From the NCBI RefSeq assembly GCF_000321225.1, contig NW_004450277.1:226559-290558 (forward strand): a stretch of DNA of 64,000 bases, written 5' to 3'. Below are positions 40,362-54,881 of this stretch, piece after piece (within the stretch, counting starts at the first letter, position 1; every line of letters starts with the position of its first letter). The DNA comes from Odobenus rosmarus divergens. Lineage: Eukaryota; Chordata; Mammalia; Carnivora; Odobenidae. A program made the position numbers and the translations under genes. The notes under the pieces were generated by a model. That model did no database searches, was not told where the DNA came from, and saw nothing but the letters and a program-made list of their open reading frames with translations.

Positions 40362-40399
40362 TATATTATATTATATTATATTAATTATAATGAATGAAT

Positions 40400-40890
40400 G
40401 AATTTGCAAACAAAGAAACTATGGCTCCACTGCAGATGTGAATTGCCCACACAAGTCAGCAACTGTGGAAAAAATTGCAGGTTGTCCCTCAATATCTCTT
40501 CGCCCTTTCACACATGGCAAAAGACTACATTCCCAGACTCCCTTGCAGGTAGGTGTGGCCATGTGATTAAATCCTGGCTGATGGGATATGAATGGAAGTG
40601 ATGTGACCAATTTCTGGGTTGTGCTTTTAAAAGGAAGGAGAAGGGTTCCTGCCCCCTCCCCTTGTCCTCCTTCTGCTGATTGGAACATAGACAGAAGGCT
40701 GGAGGTGGAGCAGCCATCTTGGGCCACAAGGGGGAAGATGGCAGAGCAACAAGATAGAAGGAACCTGGGTCTCTTGTGATTGGTGAAGCCACCATGCCAG
40801 CCTTAACTGCCAAGTATACTTTAACGTGAGGGAGAAATAAGTTCTGTTTTATTGAAAACACTATTGTTTTGGGACGCTATTACAGGTGTC
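40400..40890 (+). repeat. LTR-like old repeat
   Basis: ACTACATTCCCAGACTCCCTTGCAGGTAGGTGTGGCCATGTG, GATGGCAGAGCAACAAGATAG and CGTGAGGGAGAAATAAGTTC near the end are recurrent LTR phrases. No coding remnant; the family is not certain. Confidence 0.55.
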
Positions 40891-42950
40891 AAGCCAATGT
40901 CCTAAAAATACAGCAGCAGAGCCAGCAGCAGAAGCCAGGCTCCTTGATTTTCCCCACTCAGGCCCTTTCCGTAATCCACCCCCCCATATATTTTATTTTC
41001 TCCCACATGTTCTCTTGTTCATGACCTGATCTGTTCCTCACAACAGCTCTGTGAAGTCCATAGCAGAGACAGGATGTCCATGATGTTCACTGGGCAGAGA
41101 GGAAACCCAGGAGGCAAGAATCATAGGAGACCTGCCCTGAGGCACATGGGCAGAGTTATTCCCATCTCTTGGATGGGGCAAGTGGGCTCAGAGATGTCAT
41201 TTAGTTCTGCCTCCATGTCTGACTCCTAGTCTAGGGTCCTACCCAGCCTTTGGTGCTGTCCCTTCTTGTACCCTGGGCACCTTTGCCCTCATCGCCACTT
41301 CTCAAAATACAAGTGAGGTGGAAGTTTAGCAGAGAGAAGCCTCCGCATTGTGACAGCCTTGAGCCCTCCCAGCTTCCCGTGTGTTAGTGTGCAAGCACAC
41401 ACTAACACGCCAACCAGAGGGGGCACAAGGATGGAGTCCAGCTGGCATGGGGGTCCCAACACCCCCTCTCCTTCTGTGGCTGCTTATCCCCTTCCAGCAG
41501 GCCGCCCTTCTGCCCAGACCGACAAGGCCAGTCATCCAATCACTTGTCTGCTCCCCTGCCCTGCATCTCTGCACTTGTAGGTCCTGAGCACCTGCCCCAT
41601 ACCCCTGTATTCTGTAGCGAATGCTGTGAGAGCCCCATCCATAGCCCCTCAACACCCACCTTCTCCATATGTGTCCAGGCCTCCTACTGCAAAGCACATC
41701 TGACTCTCTGCTTAGGAAACACACTTGACCTATGCAGAGGACGGGCTGGAGCACGGGAGTAGCCCTCACAAATGACAAACAGGGGCCAGTGGGTGAATGA
41801 ATACCTCCCTTCCCTTGGCTCTCAGGAATCCAGCAGGCTGGGGCCCAGGTGCCCACAGCAGTCACACGCTTGGCAATGCACCTGCAGTGTGTGGGAGGCC
41901 TTCCCTTGTCGGCCTCACCTTCCCACTCCTCTACTGTGCTTCCTGGGACCACCTCCCGAAAAAGTCACTTGCCCTCAAATTCTTGTCTCACGTCTACTTC
42001 TGGGGGAACCGACCCTACAACACGTCCTATCCTCGCGTGCCCTGTACACACGAGTCCCATGCCCCTCTTTCTGAGCCCACCTGTGCTACACGTGAGCGTC
42101 CTGTCCACGGTGCACTAACCCCGTGGTACGTAGGTGTCCTACACATACCTGTCCTCGGCCAGGTATCCAGTACACCATCCTACATCCTAGGTCAGACAAG
42201 TGTAGCCCCTGCCCCCGATGAGGCGGTAGAGACTCTGGTGAAGCCGAATGGGACATTGGGAAGAATGTCCTGGACCCCAGTTAGACATGGGTGTGACTCT
42301 GAGGCAGCTCCAGTTCCCTCCCCTGGTGGATGAGCCGCACGTGACTAAGCTGTCATGGGTGTAGGGGAGCTAACCCGCGTGGTGTGCAGCATGGGGAGAG
42401 GTGGCACATGGGAGGGGCTCCAGCAAGCCGCCACCTCCTTTCTTCGTGCGCCCACCATCTCCCAGGGGGTGCTTTAAATCCAGGGAGCTCTGTGCCAATT
42501 CATTTCCTCTAATCCCTGAACCGGGTCCCGTTACCATGACATTAGAGACTCTCCATAAGAGCATCAGAGTGCCAGGAAAACCAGATGAGCCAGGTTGGGA
42601 CCCGAGGGTAAATATAAAACAAGTGAACATACCCAAACACCAGAACTCAGCAGGATGCCCAGAGACAGATGAAAGTGAATGGGGTGGGGGACAGCGGGCA
42701 TGTGGCCGATCAGCGCTGGAAATTTAGGTCTGCCTGACGTCCCCGAATCAGCCTGGAAGTCAGAGACCCTTGGCTCTGCTTGCACTTCTACTAACCCTCA
42801 CTGTAGCCATAGATCAATCTCTTTTCTCTTTGGCACTCAATTTTTCCAAATGTAAAAATGGGAATAATGTCAATAACTCAGAAATTTTACATGTGCTTTG
42901 AAAATTATGATGGGACCCAGCATGGTGGTTAGGGGCGCTGAGCTGAGGTT
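40891..42950. other. intergenic, unique and GC-moderate
   Basis: Several long open frames overlap on both strands at 41326-42333, but none shows splice signals or a recognisable family. TACACAC/TGTCCT-like motifs repeat loosely at about 42010-42200. No gene supported. Confidence 0.45.
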
Positions 42951-42957
42951 TGGATTT

Positions 42958-43212
42958 TTTTTTTTTTTGAAGATTTTATTTATTTATTTATTTTAGAGAG
43001 AGAGAGGAGAGTGCACGCTCTCTCCAGAGTGGTGGGGGGGGGGCGAGAGAAGTAGAGGGGGTGGGAGAAGAGAATCTCAAGCAGATCCTGTGCTGAGCCT
43101 CGAGTTTGACAGAGAGCTTGATCTCATGACCGTAAGATCATGACCCTGAGATCATGACCTGAGCCGGAACCAAGAGTTGGACACTTAACCGACTGAGCCA
43201 CCCAGGTGCTCC
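42958..43212 (-). repeat. can-SINE inside MIR
   Basis: Long can-SINE with an internal duplication of the TCATGACC[C/G]T[G/A]AGATCATG motif. Target duplications TGAGGTTTGGATTT at 42944-42957 and 43213-43226. Confidence 0.95.
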
Positions 43213-43420
43213 TGAGGTTTGGATTTGAATCCAAGGCCTGTGATATACTGACTGTGGGCGAGTAATTAACTTCTCTGTGCCTCAGTTTCCTCAGCTTAAA
43301 ATGGGGCTAATAACACCTATGTGATAAGGTGGTTAAGGTGATTAAGTCGGCTAATATTGGTAAAGCACTTAGAATAGTGTCTGGCATATGAGGAAGTTTA
43401 TATAAGTGTTTGTCAAATAA
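43213..43420 (+). repeat. MIR
   Basis: CTCTGTGCCTCAGTTTCCTCAGC then TAAAATGGGGCTAATAACACC and GTAAAGCACTTAGAATAGTG. The start of the element lies left of the SINE. Confidence 0.82.
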
Positions 43421-43429
43421 ACACACAAT

Positions 43430-44180
43430 TTGTTACTATTACTTCATCTCTGTTTAAGTGTTGTTACCTCTTCCAGGAACACTTTTCCTTTCTCCATCCT
43501 CCTTCATGTAGCAAAACCTCAATCTTACCTGGGTTATTCTTTCATATCACCCTCCTGGACACACTGTTTCCAGAGTTTTCTCACTTGGAATACAGGGGGG
43601 TGGATTGGATCTGTATTTTTCAAACTTCAGCCACTCACGTACCTCTTTCTCAATTTTTGCCTACCACCTCTACTTTGATTTACTTATGTTTGTCTTTAAA
43701 CTGACCATATTAGATAGGAATAGTTCCTCTGAGTGACGGAAAATCCCAAGTAATAGTAACTTATATAACATAGGAGTTTATTTGTCTCACAAATAAAAGT
43801 ATGGGAAACTATCCTAAGCTGGTTGTCCCATGGTCATCTGGGATCCAGATTCCTTCAATTTTGTTGCTCCTCCATCCTAACATGCTTCCACCTCATGGTC
43901 CAAGATGGCTGCACAAGCTCCAGCCATCAGGTCTGCATCCTGGCAGCAGGAATAACAAAAGAAGAGAAGGAGAACATATCCCCTTCCTTTAAGAACACTC
44001 AATACATTTTGCCCACACACCACCTCCTCTGTCAGTCTAACGGCTTACTGTTACACTTGGTCACACCTAACTGCAAGGGAGGCTGGGAAATGGAATCCTT
44101 ATTTCAAGGGCACTGTGCTAGGTACTGATCAAGGGTTCTATCCCAGTGGGAGAAAGGGAGAGGAAATATTAGAGGAAACC
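43430..44180. repeat. L2-like piece then an unnamed old repeat
   Basis: L2-like at about 43430-43690. Then a stretch with CTCATGGTCCAAGATGGCTGC at 43893, a phrase common to an old mammalian repeat. Family not assigned. Confidence 0.35.
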
Positions 44181-44517
44181 AGCAGATTACATTGCCCCAA
44201 TTTTATAGAGAGTCATATAGTTTTCTCTCTCACTCTAAGCAATATTATCCATGATATCTCTGATTTCATGGGCTAGTTATATGTTTTTCTAAAATACATT
44301 AAAATAAATAACCATTAAAATAAATGCATATATACATATAGGTGTGTGTGTATATATACGCTAGAGGGTGGGAGACTGTTACGGTCCCCAGAGACCCAGG
44401 CCTCTGGTTATTCATACCTTATGTAGACCCCTCCCCTTGAATCTGGACTGAACTGTGACCTGCAGTAAGGCAACAGAATGCAGCAGAAGTGACACTATGC
44501 TTGTTTCAACCCCCAGC

Positions 44518-44949
44518 CTTTTTTTTTCTTAAAGATTTTATTTATTTTATTTTATTTATTTATTTTTTAAAAGATTTTATTTATTTATTTGACAGAGAGA
44601 GACACAGCAAAAGAGGGAACACAAGCAGGGGGAGTGGGAGAGGGAGAAGCGGGTTTCCCGCTGAGCAGGGAGCCCGATGTGGGGCTCGATCCCAGGACCC
44701 TGGGAGCATGACCTGAGCCAAAGGCAGATGCTTAACGACTGAGCCACCCAGGCGCCCCTTATTTATTTATTTTAAAGAGAGAGAGAGAGAGCAGGGGGAG
44801 GGTCAGAGGGAGAGGGAGAGAAAGAATCCCAAGCAGACGCTGTGATGAGCACGGAGCCCAACACAGGGCTCCATCTCACAACCCTGAGATCATGACCTGA
44901 GCTGAAATCAAAAGTCGGATGCTTAACTGACTGAGCCCCCCAGGCGCCC
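44518..44949 (-). repeat. outer can-SINE of a nested pair
   Basis: Its tail region (44518-44566) and body (44759-44949) are separated by a second can-SINE. The flanks CAACCCCCAGCCTT and TCAAGCCCCAGCTTTA look like an old target duplication. Confidence 0.88.
44567..44758 (-). repeat. inner can-SINE inserted in the outer SINE tail
   Basis: A complete element flanked by TTATTTATTTATTTT at 44552-44566 and 44759-44773. It is younger and closer to consensus than the host element. Confidence 0.9.
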
Positions 44950-45335
44950 GTCAAGCCCCAGCTTTAAGAAGCTCCCACAGCTCCTTCTTTTGTATCCTGG
45001 GGAAAGTTGAGTGCTATATAAAAACTCTGACCACCTCAAGACCATCATTGTGTGAGGAAGCCCAAGCTAATTACCTAGAGACCACGTGGAAGAAAACAGA
45101 AAAACCCAGCTGACAACTGACAGTGAGAACCAGGTCCCAGATACATGGCCATGTCTGAGCTTTTCCAGCTAACTCCCAGCACTATGGACCACTCCAGCTG
45201 ACGTCGTGTAGAGCAGAACTGAGCTGTCCCCGGTGAGTCCAGCCCAAACTGCAAACTGAGCAAATAAATGGTGATTTTCTTTTAGGCTGTTAAGTTTTGG
45301 GGTGGTGTGTTATGCAGCATAACACACCTGTATAA

Positions 45336-46015
45336 CAACTAAAATCATGTTACGCATCATTACTCTTGGAAAATTCTGGATTAAGTGACGCTCTAATGTT
45401 CTAGAAGAGCATGAGCTCTCTCTCTCTTTCTCTCTCTCACACACACACAGACTCAGACATCACCAGATAGATGCACAAGCAGGAAATTGATTGAAGACTT
45501 GTGGCTTGCCAACATGACCACAGTAACCTCCCAAATGGTCTCTGTTTTTTTCTTGTCCCCTTGTACCTGGGAGCAGCTAAAGAGAGAACATTTGCAAAAT
45601 GCAAATCTGATCACATCACTCCCCTGCTTATCACCCACTGCAGTGTGCACGAGGGGTCTCCTCAGGTTTAACTATACACTCACACTCAACAGATGATCAT
45701 AAGCCACACTTGGCGTTGGGCTATAGGACAGGAACCTTAGCTTGCTAGCATGGCCCTCAATGAATGCTAGCACCAGGCACTTCTCTCAGTGGGGGGTCCT
45801 TCCTGCTGGCCAGCAGAGTAAAGCACGGGTTCAAGGAGATGGGATCCCATCAGTGGGTGCAGGAGCCACCCTAGCTTAAAAGCTTCATGCCTCATGGGAG
45901 CCCACATCTTTGGACCTGCCCAGTTACATGAGTCACCATGCTCAGGAAGCCCAAAGTATGATTTTCCACCAGGTATTTATTGTTCCTTCCAGTCCAGATG
46001 TAGGTTACCAATCTC
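45336..46015. other. intergenic with CT/CA microsatellite and L2-like piece
   Basis: (CT)n(CA)n at about 45418-45450. L2-like sequence at about 45510-45690 (CTGATCACATCACTCCCCTGC). No gene. Confidence 0.5.
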
Positions 46016-46019
46016 TCGA

Positions 46020-47190
46020 TCCTTGTTTTTTAAAAAATTATTTTTTAGAACAATTCTAGATTTATAGAAAAATTGGGAAGGTAGTACAGAGAGTTCCCAT
46101 AGACCTGGCACCCAGTTTCCCCTATTATTAACATCTTACGTTAGTACAGGACATTTGTTACAATTAATGAACCAAAATGGATACATTATTATTAGCTAAA
46201 GCCCTACTTATTCAGAGTTCCTTAGTATTTACCTACTGTCCTTTTTCTGTCCAGGATCCCACTGGGGATACCACACTACATTTAGTTGTCACGTCCCTTT
46301 AGGCTCCTCTTGGCTGTGATAGTTTCTCAGACTTGCCCTGTTTTTGATGATCTTGACAGTCTTGAGGAGAACTGGTCAGGCATTTTGTATAATATCCCTC
46401 AATTGGGATTTGTCTGATGTTTATCTCATAATTAGACTGGGGTTGTGGGTTTTGGGAGGAAGACCACAGAGGTAAAGTGCCATCCTCATGAAAGCCTATC
46501 AAGGGTACATGCTATCAACATAATCTGACTGTTGATGTTGACCTTGACCACGTGGCTGAGGTAGTCAGGTTTGTCACGTATCTCTCCTTGTAAAGTTACT
46601 CCCTCTTCATACTGTGCTCCCTGAAGGTCACTATGCTCAGCCCACCGTTAAGAACTGGGGAGTTATGTTCCCCCCTCCTTGAGGATGAAGTATCTATATA
46701 TTTGGAATTATGCATGGGAGATTTATCTTTTCTCCCCCTCTTTTTCATTTATCATACTTTAGGTTACAATCCAATATTATTTTATTTGCCCAAAATTGTC
46801 CAGCTTTTGCAAGTTCTTTCAGGTGCCCCGGATGGCCTTTGACACACCTCCATCCTCCTGTGTGTGCGTGCGTGCGTGTGTGTGCGTGTGTGTGTGTGTA
46901 TTGGAGGACTTCCTTCCTTCCTGGAACCCTAAGGCACTCCATGCTCATCTTGTATATGTCCTGCCCCAGTTCCAGAATCAGCTGGTTCTCCCTGGTTCCT
47001 TGTGTTGGTGGATGGTATTAGAAACCAAGTTTGGGTACCACGTGTGCTTGCTGCTGTCCAGTATCATTGTCTAGGCTCTCTGAGCTGATAGAGAAAGGAA
47101 ATGTACATGTGTATACTAACCTGTGTGCATACACACATCTATAAATATTTCTGTATGTAATCTTCTGCATTTAAATTAAGCTAAACATGA
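46020..47190 (-). repeat. old L1 3'-end fragment
   Basis: Recurrent L1 3'-region phrases: TTAGAACAATTCTAGATTTATAG, AATTAATGAACCAAAATGGATAC, TCCCACTGGGGATACCACAC and CCTTGACCACGTGGCTGAGG. A (GT)n/(GC) run lies at 46859-46899. Confidence 0.7.
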
Positions 47191-47208
47191 GTTCATACTG
47201 ATATCTCC

Positions 47209-47432
47209 AGTTTTTTTTTTAAAGATTTTTATTTATCTGAGAGAGAGAGAGAGAGAGAGAGAGAGCACAAGCAGGGGGAGGGGCAGAAGGGGAGGGAGAG
47301 GAACAAGCAGACTCCTTGCTGAGCAGGGAGCCCAGTGGAGGGCTAGATCCCAGGACCCTGAGATCTTGACCTGAGCTGAAGTCAGACGCTTAACCGCTTA
47401 ACCACTTAACCGTCTGAGCCACCCAGGCGCCC
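47209..47432 (-). repeat. can-SINE with triplicated head motif
   Basis: Duplications CTGATATCTCC at 47198-47208 and 47433-47443. In the plus-strand reading CTTAACC occurs three times in a row at about 47388-47412, a small local expansion. Confidence 0.95.
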
Positions 47433-47589
47433 CTGATATCTCCGCTTCTAATCAATTACCATATGGATCATTCCAGCCTCTTCCTCAGGGGTCATTTTTA
47501 TTATAGCAATGTTGCCTAGTAACATAGTGGACATATGTTTATCTGTTTCCAAGGAAACAGAGCTAGATAGTTAACCAAAGGTCAAATTC

Positions 47590-48140
47590 TCATGCAAAAG
47601 CGGAAGAGGTTTTGTTAACCCTTTACTCACACGCATCAGTGGCTCCCACGGCTCTGTGGGTAAGAACAAACTCCGTGGCGAGCTCTGCAGCCACCTGGCT
47701 TGCCGACAGTCCAGTCTCATCTCCTCCCATGTTCCTCCACGGCAGCCACCTCCGCCAAGCCTCACACAGTCCTTCTCTCCCAGGGTCTTTGCGCATGCCA
47801 GTCCCTCTGCTGGGCAGGCCTCTTTTCCCTGCCCTCTTTATCTGGCTGCCCCTATTCATCCTTTGGACCTCAGCCCAATCCTTGCTTGGGCAGGGGAGCC
47901 ATCCCCATCTCCCGGACTAGGTCAACACCCTGCCGCAGGCTCGGCACAGCACTGCATACTTTTGCTTTATGGCCTTTACTGCGGAAGCAGTGTTACATTT
48001 TCTTGCCCTTTCCTCCCACTAGAATACGAGCTTCTTGAGGGTAGGGCTGCAGTTTACCTAGTTAACCAGTGTATGACAGGTGCTCAGTAAATATTGGCTC
48101 ATTTGCTTCATTCTCCAGTTAATAAATATTTATCAAGGGC
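47590..48140 (+). repeat. LINE-2 (L2) 3' end
   Basis: CTTTGCGCATGCCAGTCCCTCTGCTGGGCAG, then TGAGGGTAGGGCTGCAGTTTACC and AGGTGCTCAGTAAATATTGG. It explains several overlapping open frames here. Confidence 0.75.
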
Positions 48141-48264
48141 CTTCTATGGGTTGGCCCCTTTTCTAGTCTCTGGGGGTACAGAAGAGAGGGAGACAGGCAA
48201 AGCTTCTGCCTCTTGGTACTTACTTTTTAGTGGGCGTGACAAAAACAAAGAAATAAGCTCATGT

Positions 48265-48470
48265 CAGGAGTTGATAAATGCTATGGAGAAAAATTCAGAG
48301 GAAATGTACATGTGTATACTAACCTGTGTGCATACACAGGAGTTGATAAATGCTATGGAGAAAAATTCAGAGGAAATGTACATGTGTATACCAACCTGTG
48401 TGCATACACAGTCATGTCAGGAGTTTGATAAATGCTATGGAAAAAAATTCATCCAAAGGATGAATAGGAG
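48265..48470 (+). repeat. 72-base tandem duplication containing a copied 39-base patch
   Basis: Units begin at 48265 and 48337 with CAGGAGTTGATAAATGCTAT. A third, partial copy begins at 48418. The inner 39 bases at 48300-48338 equal 47097-47135. The second copy, at 48372-48410, differs at one base. Confidence 0.92.
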
Positions 48471-49679
48471 TAAAGGGTGTTGGGGCACTGCTAGTTTTAA
48501 AAGGATGGTCTGGGAAGGTGTCTCCAAGAAGGGGGCATCTGACCAAGGACTTGAAGGAAGGACAGGAGCGAGCCCTGGGGATATCAGGCAGAAGAGTGTC
48601 CCGGGAAGAAGGAACAGCACAGGCAAAGGCTCTGAAGCAGGACTGCGCACTCCGGAGGGAACACGGAGCGCTTTACACAGAGGTCTCAGCCAATCACCGG
48701 AGCCCCTACTACATCCATTTCACAGATGAGAAGCTGGGCTCCAGGTGACATACGGCTGGGAGTGGCAGTGCCGGCAGGCACACGGGAGTCTGGGGTCACA
48801 GCTAGCTTCCCCTCAAAGTCCTGAGCAAGAGGCGAGCCTCTGAAGGCAGGGAGAGACTGAAGCCTCCCCACCCCCGAGGTCCCACCCGGGGCTCCACCAC
48901 TCCAGCCTCAAAGGCGCAGGCACCCGGTTTCCAGGCCATCCTGGTTGACAAGGACTGCACAGGCCTTCGGAGCAGGACGTGTCAGGCTCTCCCATGAGGT
49001 GGCTGAGGAGCCAGGACAGGGCACCCTCTTCTGCCTACCCTTGCAGGTGGCCGGACCGGCTGGTCTTCTGAAAGCCCCCAGGGCGCGCATTTTCATGATC
49101 CCACCGACAGAGGTGAACGCTGAGGCTCACAAAGGTGAGATGACTTAGCTGAGGACATGCAAGTGAGCTGGCCTCCAAGTCTTCGTGGAAACCCCATGAT
49201 CTTCGGACAGAACTCCTCTCGGTGCTGGTCCTGGGCCTCTAGAGATGGAGTGTCACCTTCACTTTTGCGCTCCGGGCACCTCCCCTGATTCCACCTTAAT
49301 CTGGGCCCTGCAAAGGAAAGAAACAGTGAGCGCCTACCCACCTTTCATCCTCGCACACTGCGCTGGGCTCTAGGGGATCAGACCGGGCTGGCCTCCAGGA
49401 GCGGCCAGTCGGATGAGGGAGGCTGACCCGCAAAGAAAATAACTTTCAGAGATCAGAGCGATAATGCAAGCCAAGGGCCAGCCCAGCTGAAGGGGCCCGA
49501 GGTAGGCTTCCCAGGGGAGGAGGCACTGCAGCGGGGCCTTGGAGGGCGACCATGTGTGCAGCCATTGGCAATTCCCCAAGAGAACACCCACCTTGGACTG
49601 TACACCCCACTGTCCCACAAGAAGAGCCGGGAAAGGGATGGGGGTGTTCGTCAGAAGCTTCCTTTCAGCCTTCAGGTGG
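48471..49679. other. intergenic upstream of TMEM74B island
   Basis: Rising GC content, a MIR-like patch at about 48700-48770 (CATTTCACAGATGAGAAGCTGG) and another at about 49110-49170. No supported gene. Confidence 0.5.
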
Positions 49680-50660
49680 CGCCCTTGAGCCACGGAGCCG
49701 CTCGCGCCTGGGAAGACTGTCCCGATCTAAGGACCTGGGAGAGGACTCGGGTCCCACCTGGGGGCTGTGCGTGTTGGAGGGGGTGGGGGCGGAGGGAGCG
49801 ACGCGGCTCCGTGCGGCAGGGACATCCCAGCGGGGGACTTGGGGGGAGAGAGGCAGGCGGCGGGGGAGGGGTCGCCCTCAGCACCCACCCCCGCGCCCCG
49901 CCCCTGCTCCCGGCCCCGCGGGCTCAGAGCTTCAATTCCCCGAGCTGGGCCGCCGGCGAAACAGATAAGCCCTCCGGGGACGGGGAGCGGCAGGAGCCCG
50001 ATCCCCCGCCGGCCCGACACCCAGCCTGCTACCCGCCTCCCGGTCCCTCCCCGCGCTAACTCTCCCGGCGCCCTCGCCTGCCGCGGGCGGAGCTCGATCG
50101 GCGGCGCTCGGAGCTCCCCGGCCCCCGCCCCTGCCCCTCCCTCCTCGGAGCCCCCAGCGGCCGCAGCCGTAGAGCCCCGCGCTGCGCGAGCAGGTACGTG
50201 CGCCTCCGCAGCGGCTCCGGGCCGGGCCGGGGAGGGGGCGGGAGCCGGGGAGGGCGAGGCGGTGGCGGCCGGGCCCGCGCGCGCCCGGGCTGCGCCGCAG
50301 CGGAGACACCGGCGGGCGGGCGCCGGGGGGGGGCGCGCCCCTGCCCCGGGCCGCGGGCCGCCGGTACCCGCGTCTCCCGCGCGCGGAGACGGGGAGGGAG
50401 GCCCCGCGCAGGTACGCACGCGGACCGGGAACGGCGGGGGCCGGCAGGAGGCCGAGGGCCCCGGGCGCGGAGGGCCGGCGAGGGAGAGCTAGCCTGACCT
50501 CGCGGCCCGGCCGAAGGACACGCGGCGAGGGGAACCCGGGCGCGCGCGGGTCCGCGAGGAGTCGGGCCTCCCTGGGCCGCCTGGCCGCCCTGCTGCCGGC
50601 GCCGCCCGGCCGGCTCCGGCCTGGCCCGGCCCCGCCGCGTTTGTGGTCAAGGGCAGGAGC
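49680..50660 (+). promoter_or_regulatory. TMEM74B: CpG island, probable TMEM74B promoter and first exon(s)
   Basis: A very CpG-dense, GC-rich block with no convincing coding frame: the long frames on both strands are low-complexity Pro/Arg/Gly/Ala translations. Two near-perfect plus-strand splice donors, CAG|GTACGTG at 50191-50195 and CAG|GTACGCA at 50409-50413, could each end a non-coding first exon that splices to 54139 across a 3.7-3.9 kb intron. The start of transcription cannot be fixed from sequence alone. Confidence 0.75.

Positions 50661-54881
<4,221 letters not shown>

Larger units (their letters stand above)
44370..45335 (+). repeat. MaLR-like LTR split by two nested can-SINEs
   Basis: The left part opens with GAGACTGTTACGGTCCCCAG. 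The right part ends AGGCTGTTAAGTTTTGGGGTG...TTATGCAGCA. The SINE pair at 44518-44949 sits inside. Confidence 0.6.

Noticed and set aside
39894..40397. 167-residue frame spanning the gap
   Set aside because: It crosses 120 unknown bases and AT microsatellite.
41326..42333. Overlapping 208-residue (minus) and 178-residue (plus) frames
   Set aside because: Both strands are open in GC-moderate DNA. Neither has a recognisable domain or splice site support, and they cannot both be real.
48094..48729. 211-residue open frame with internal protein repeats (QELINAMEKNSEEMYMC twice)
   Set aside because: The repeats come from the 72-base tandem DNA duplication in an intergenic repeat. The period is divisible by three only by chance. 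No gene signals.
49556..50497. Several overlapping frames of 125-241 residues at the TMEM74B island
   Set aside because: Same low-complexity GC-driven shadows on both strands. The region is better read as promoter and 5' UTR.
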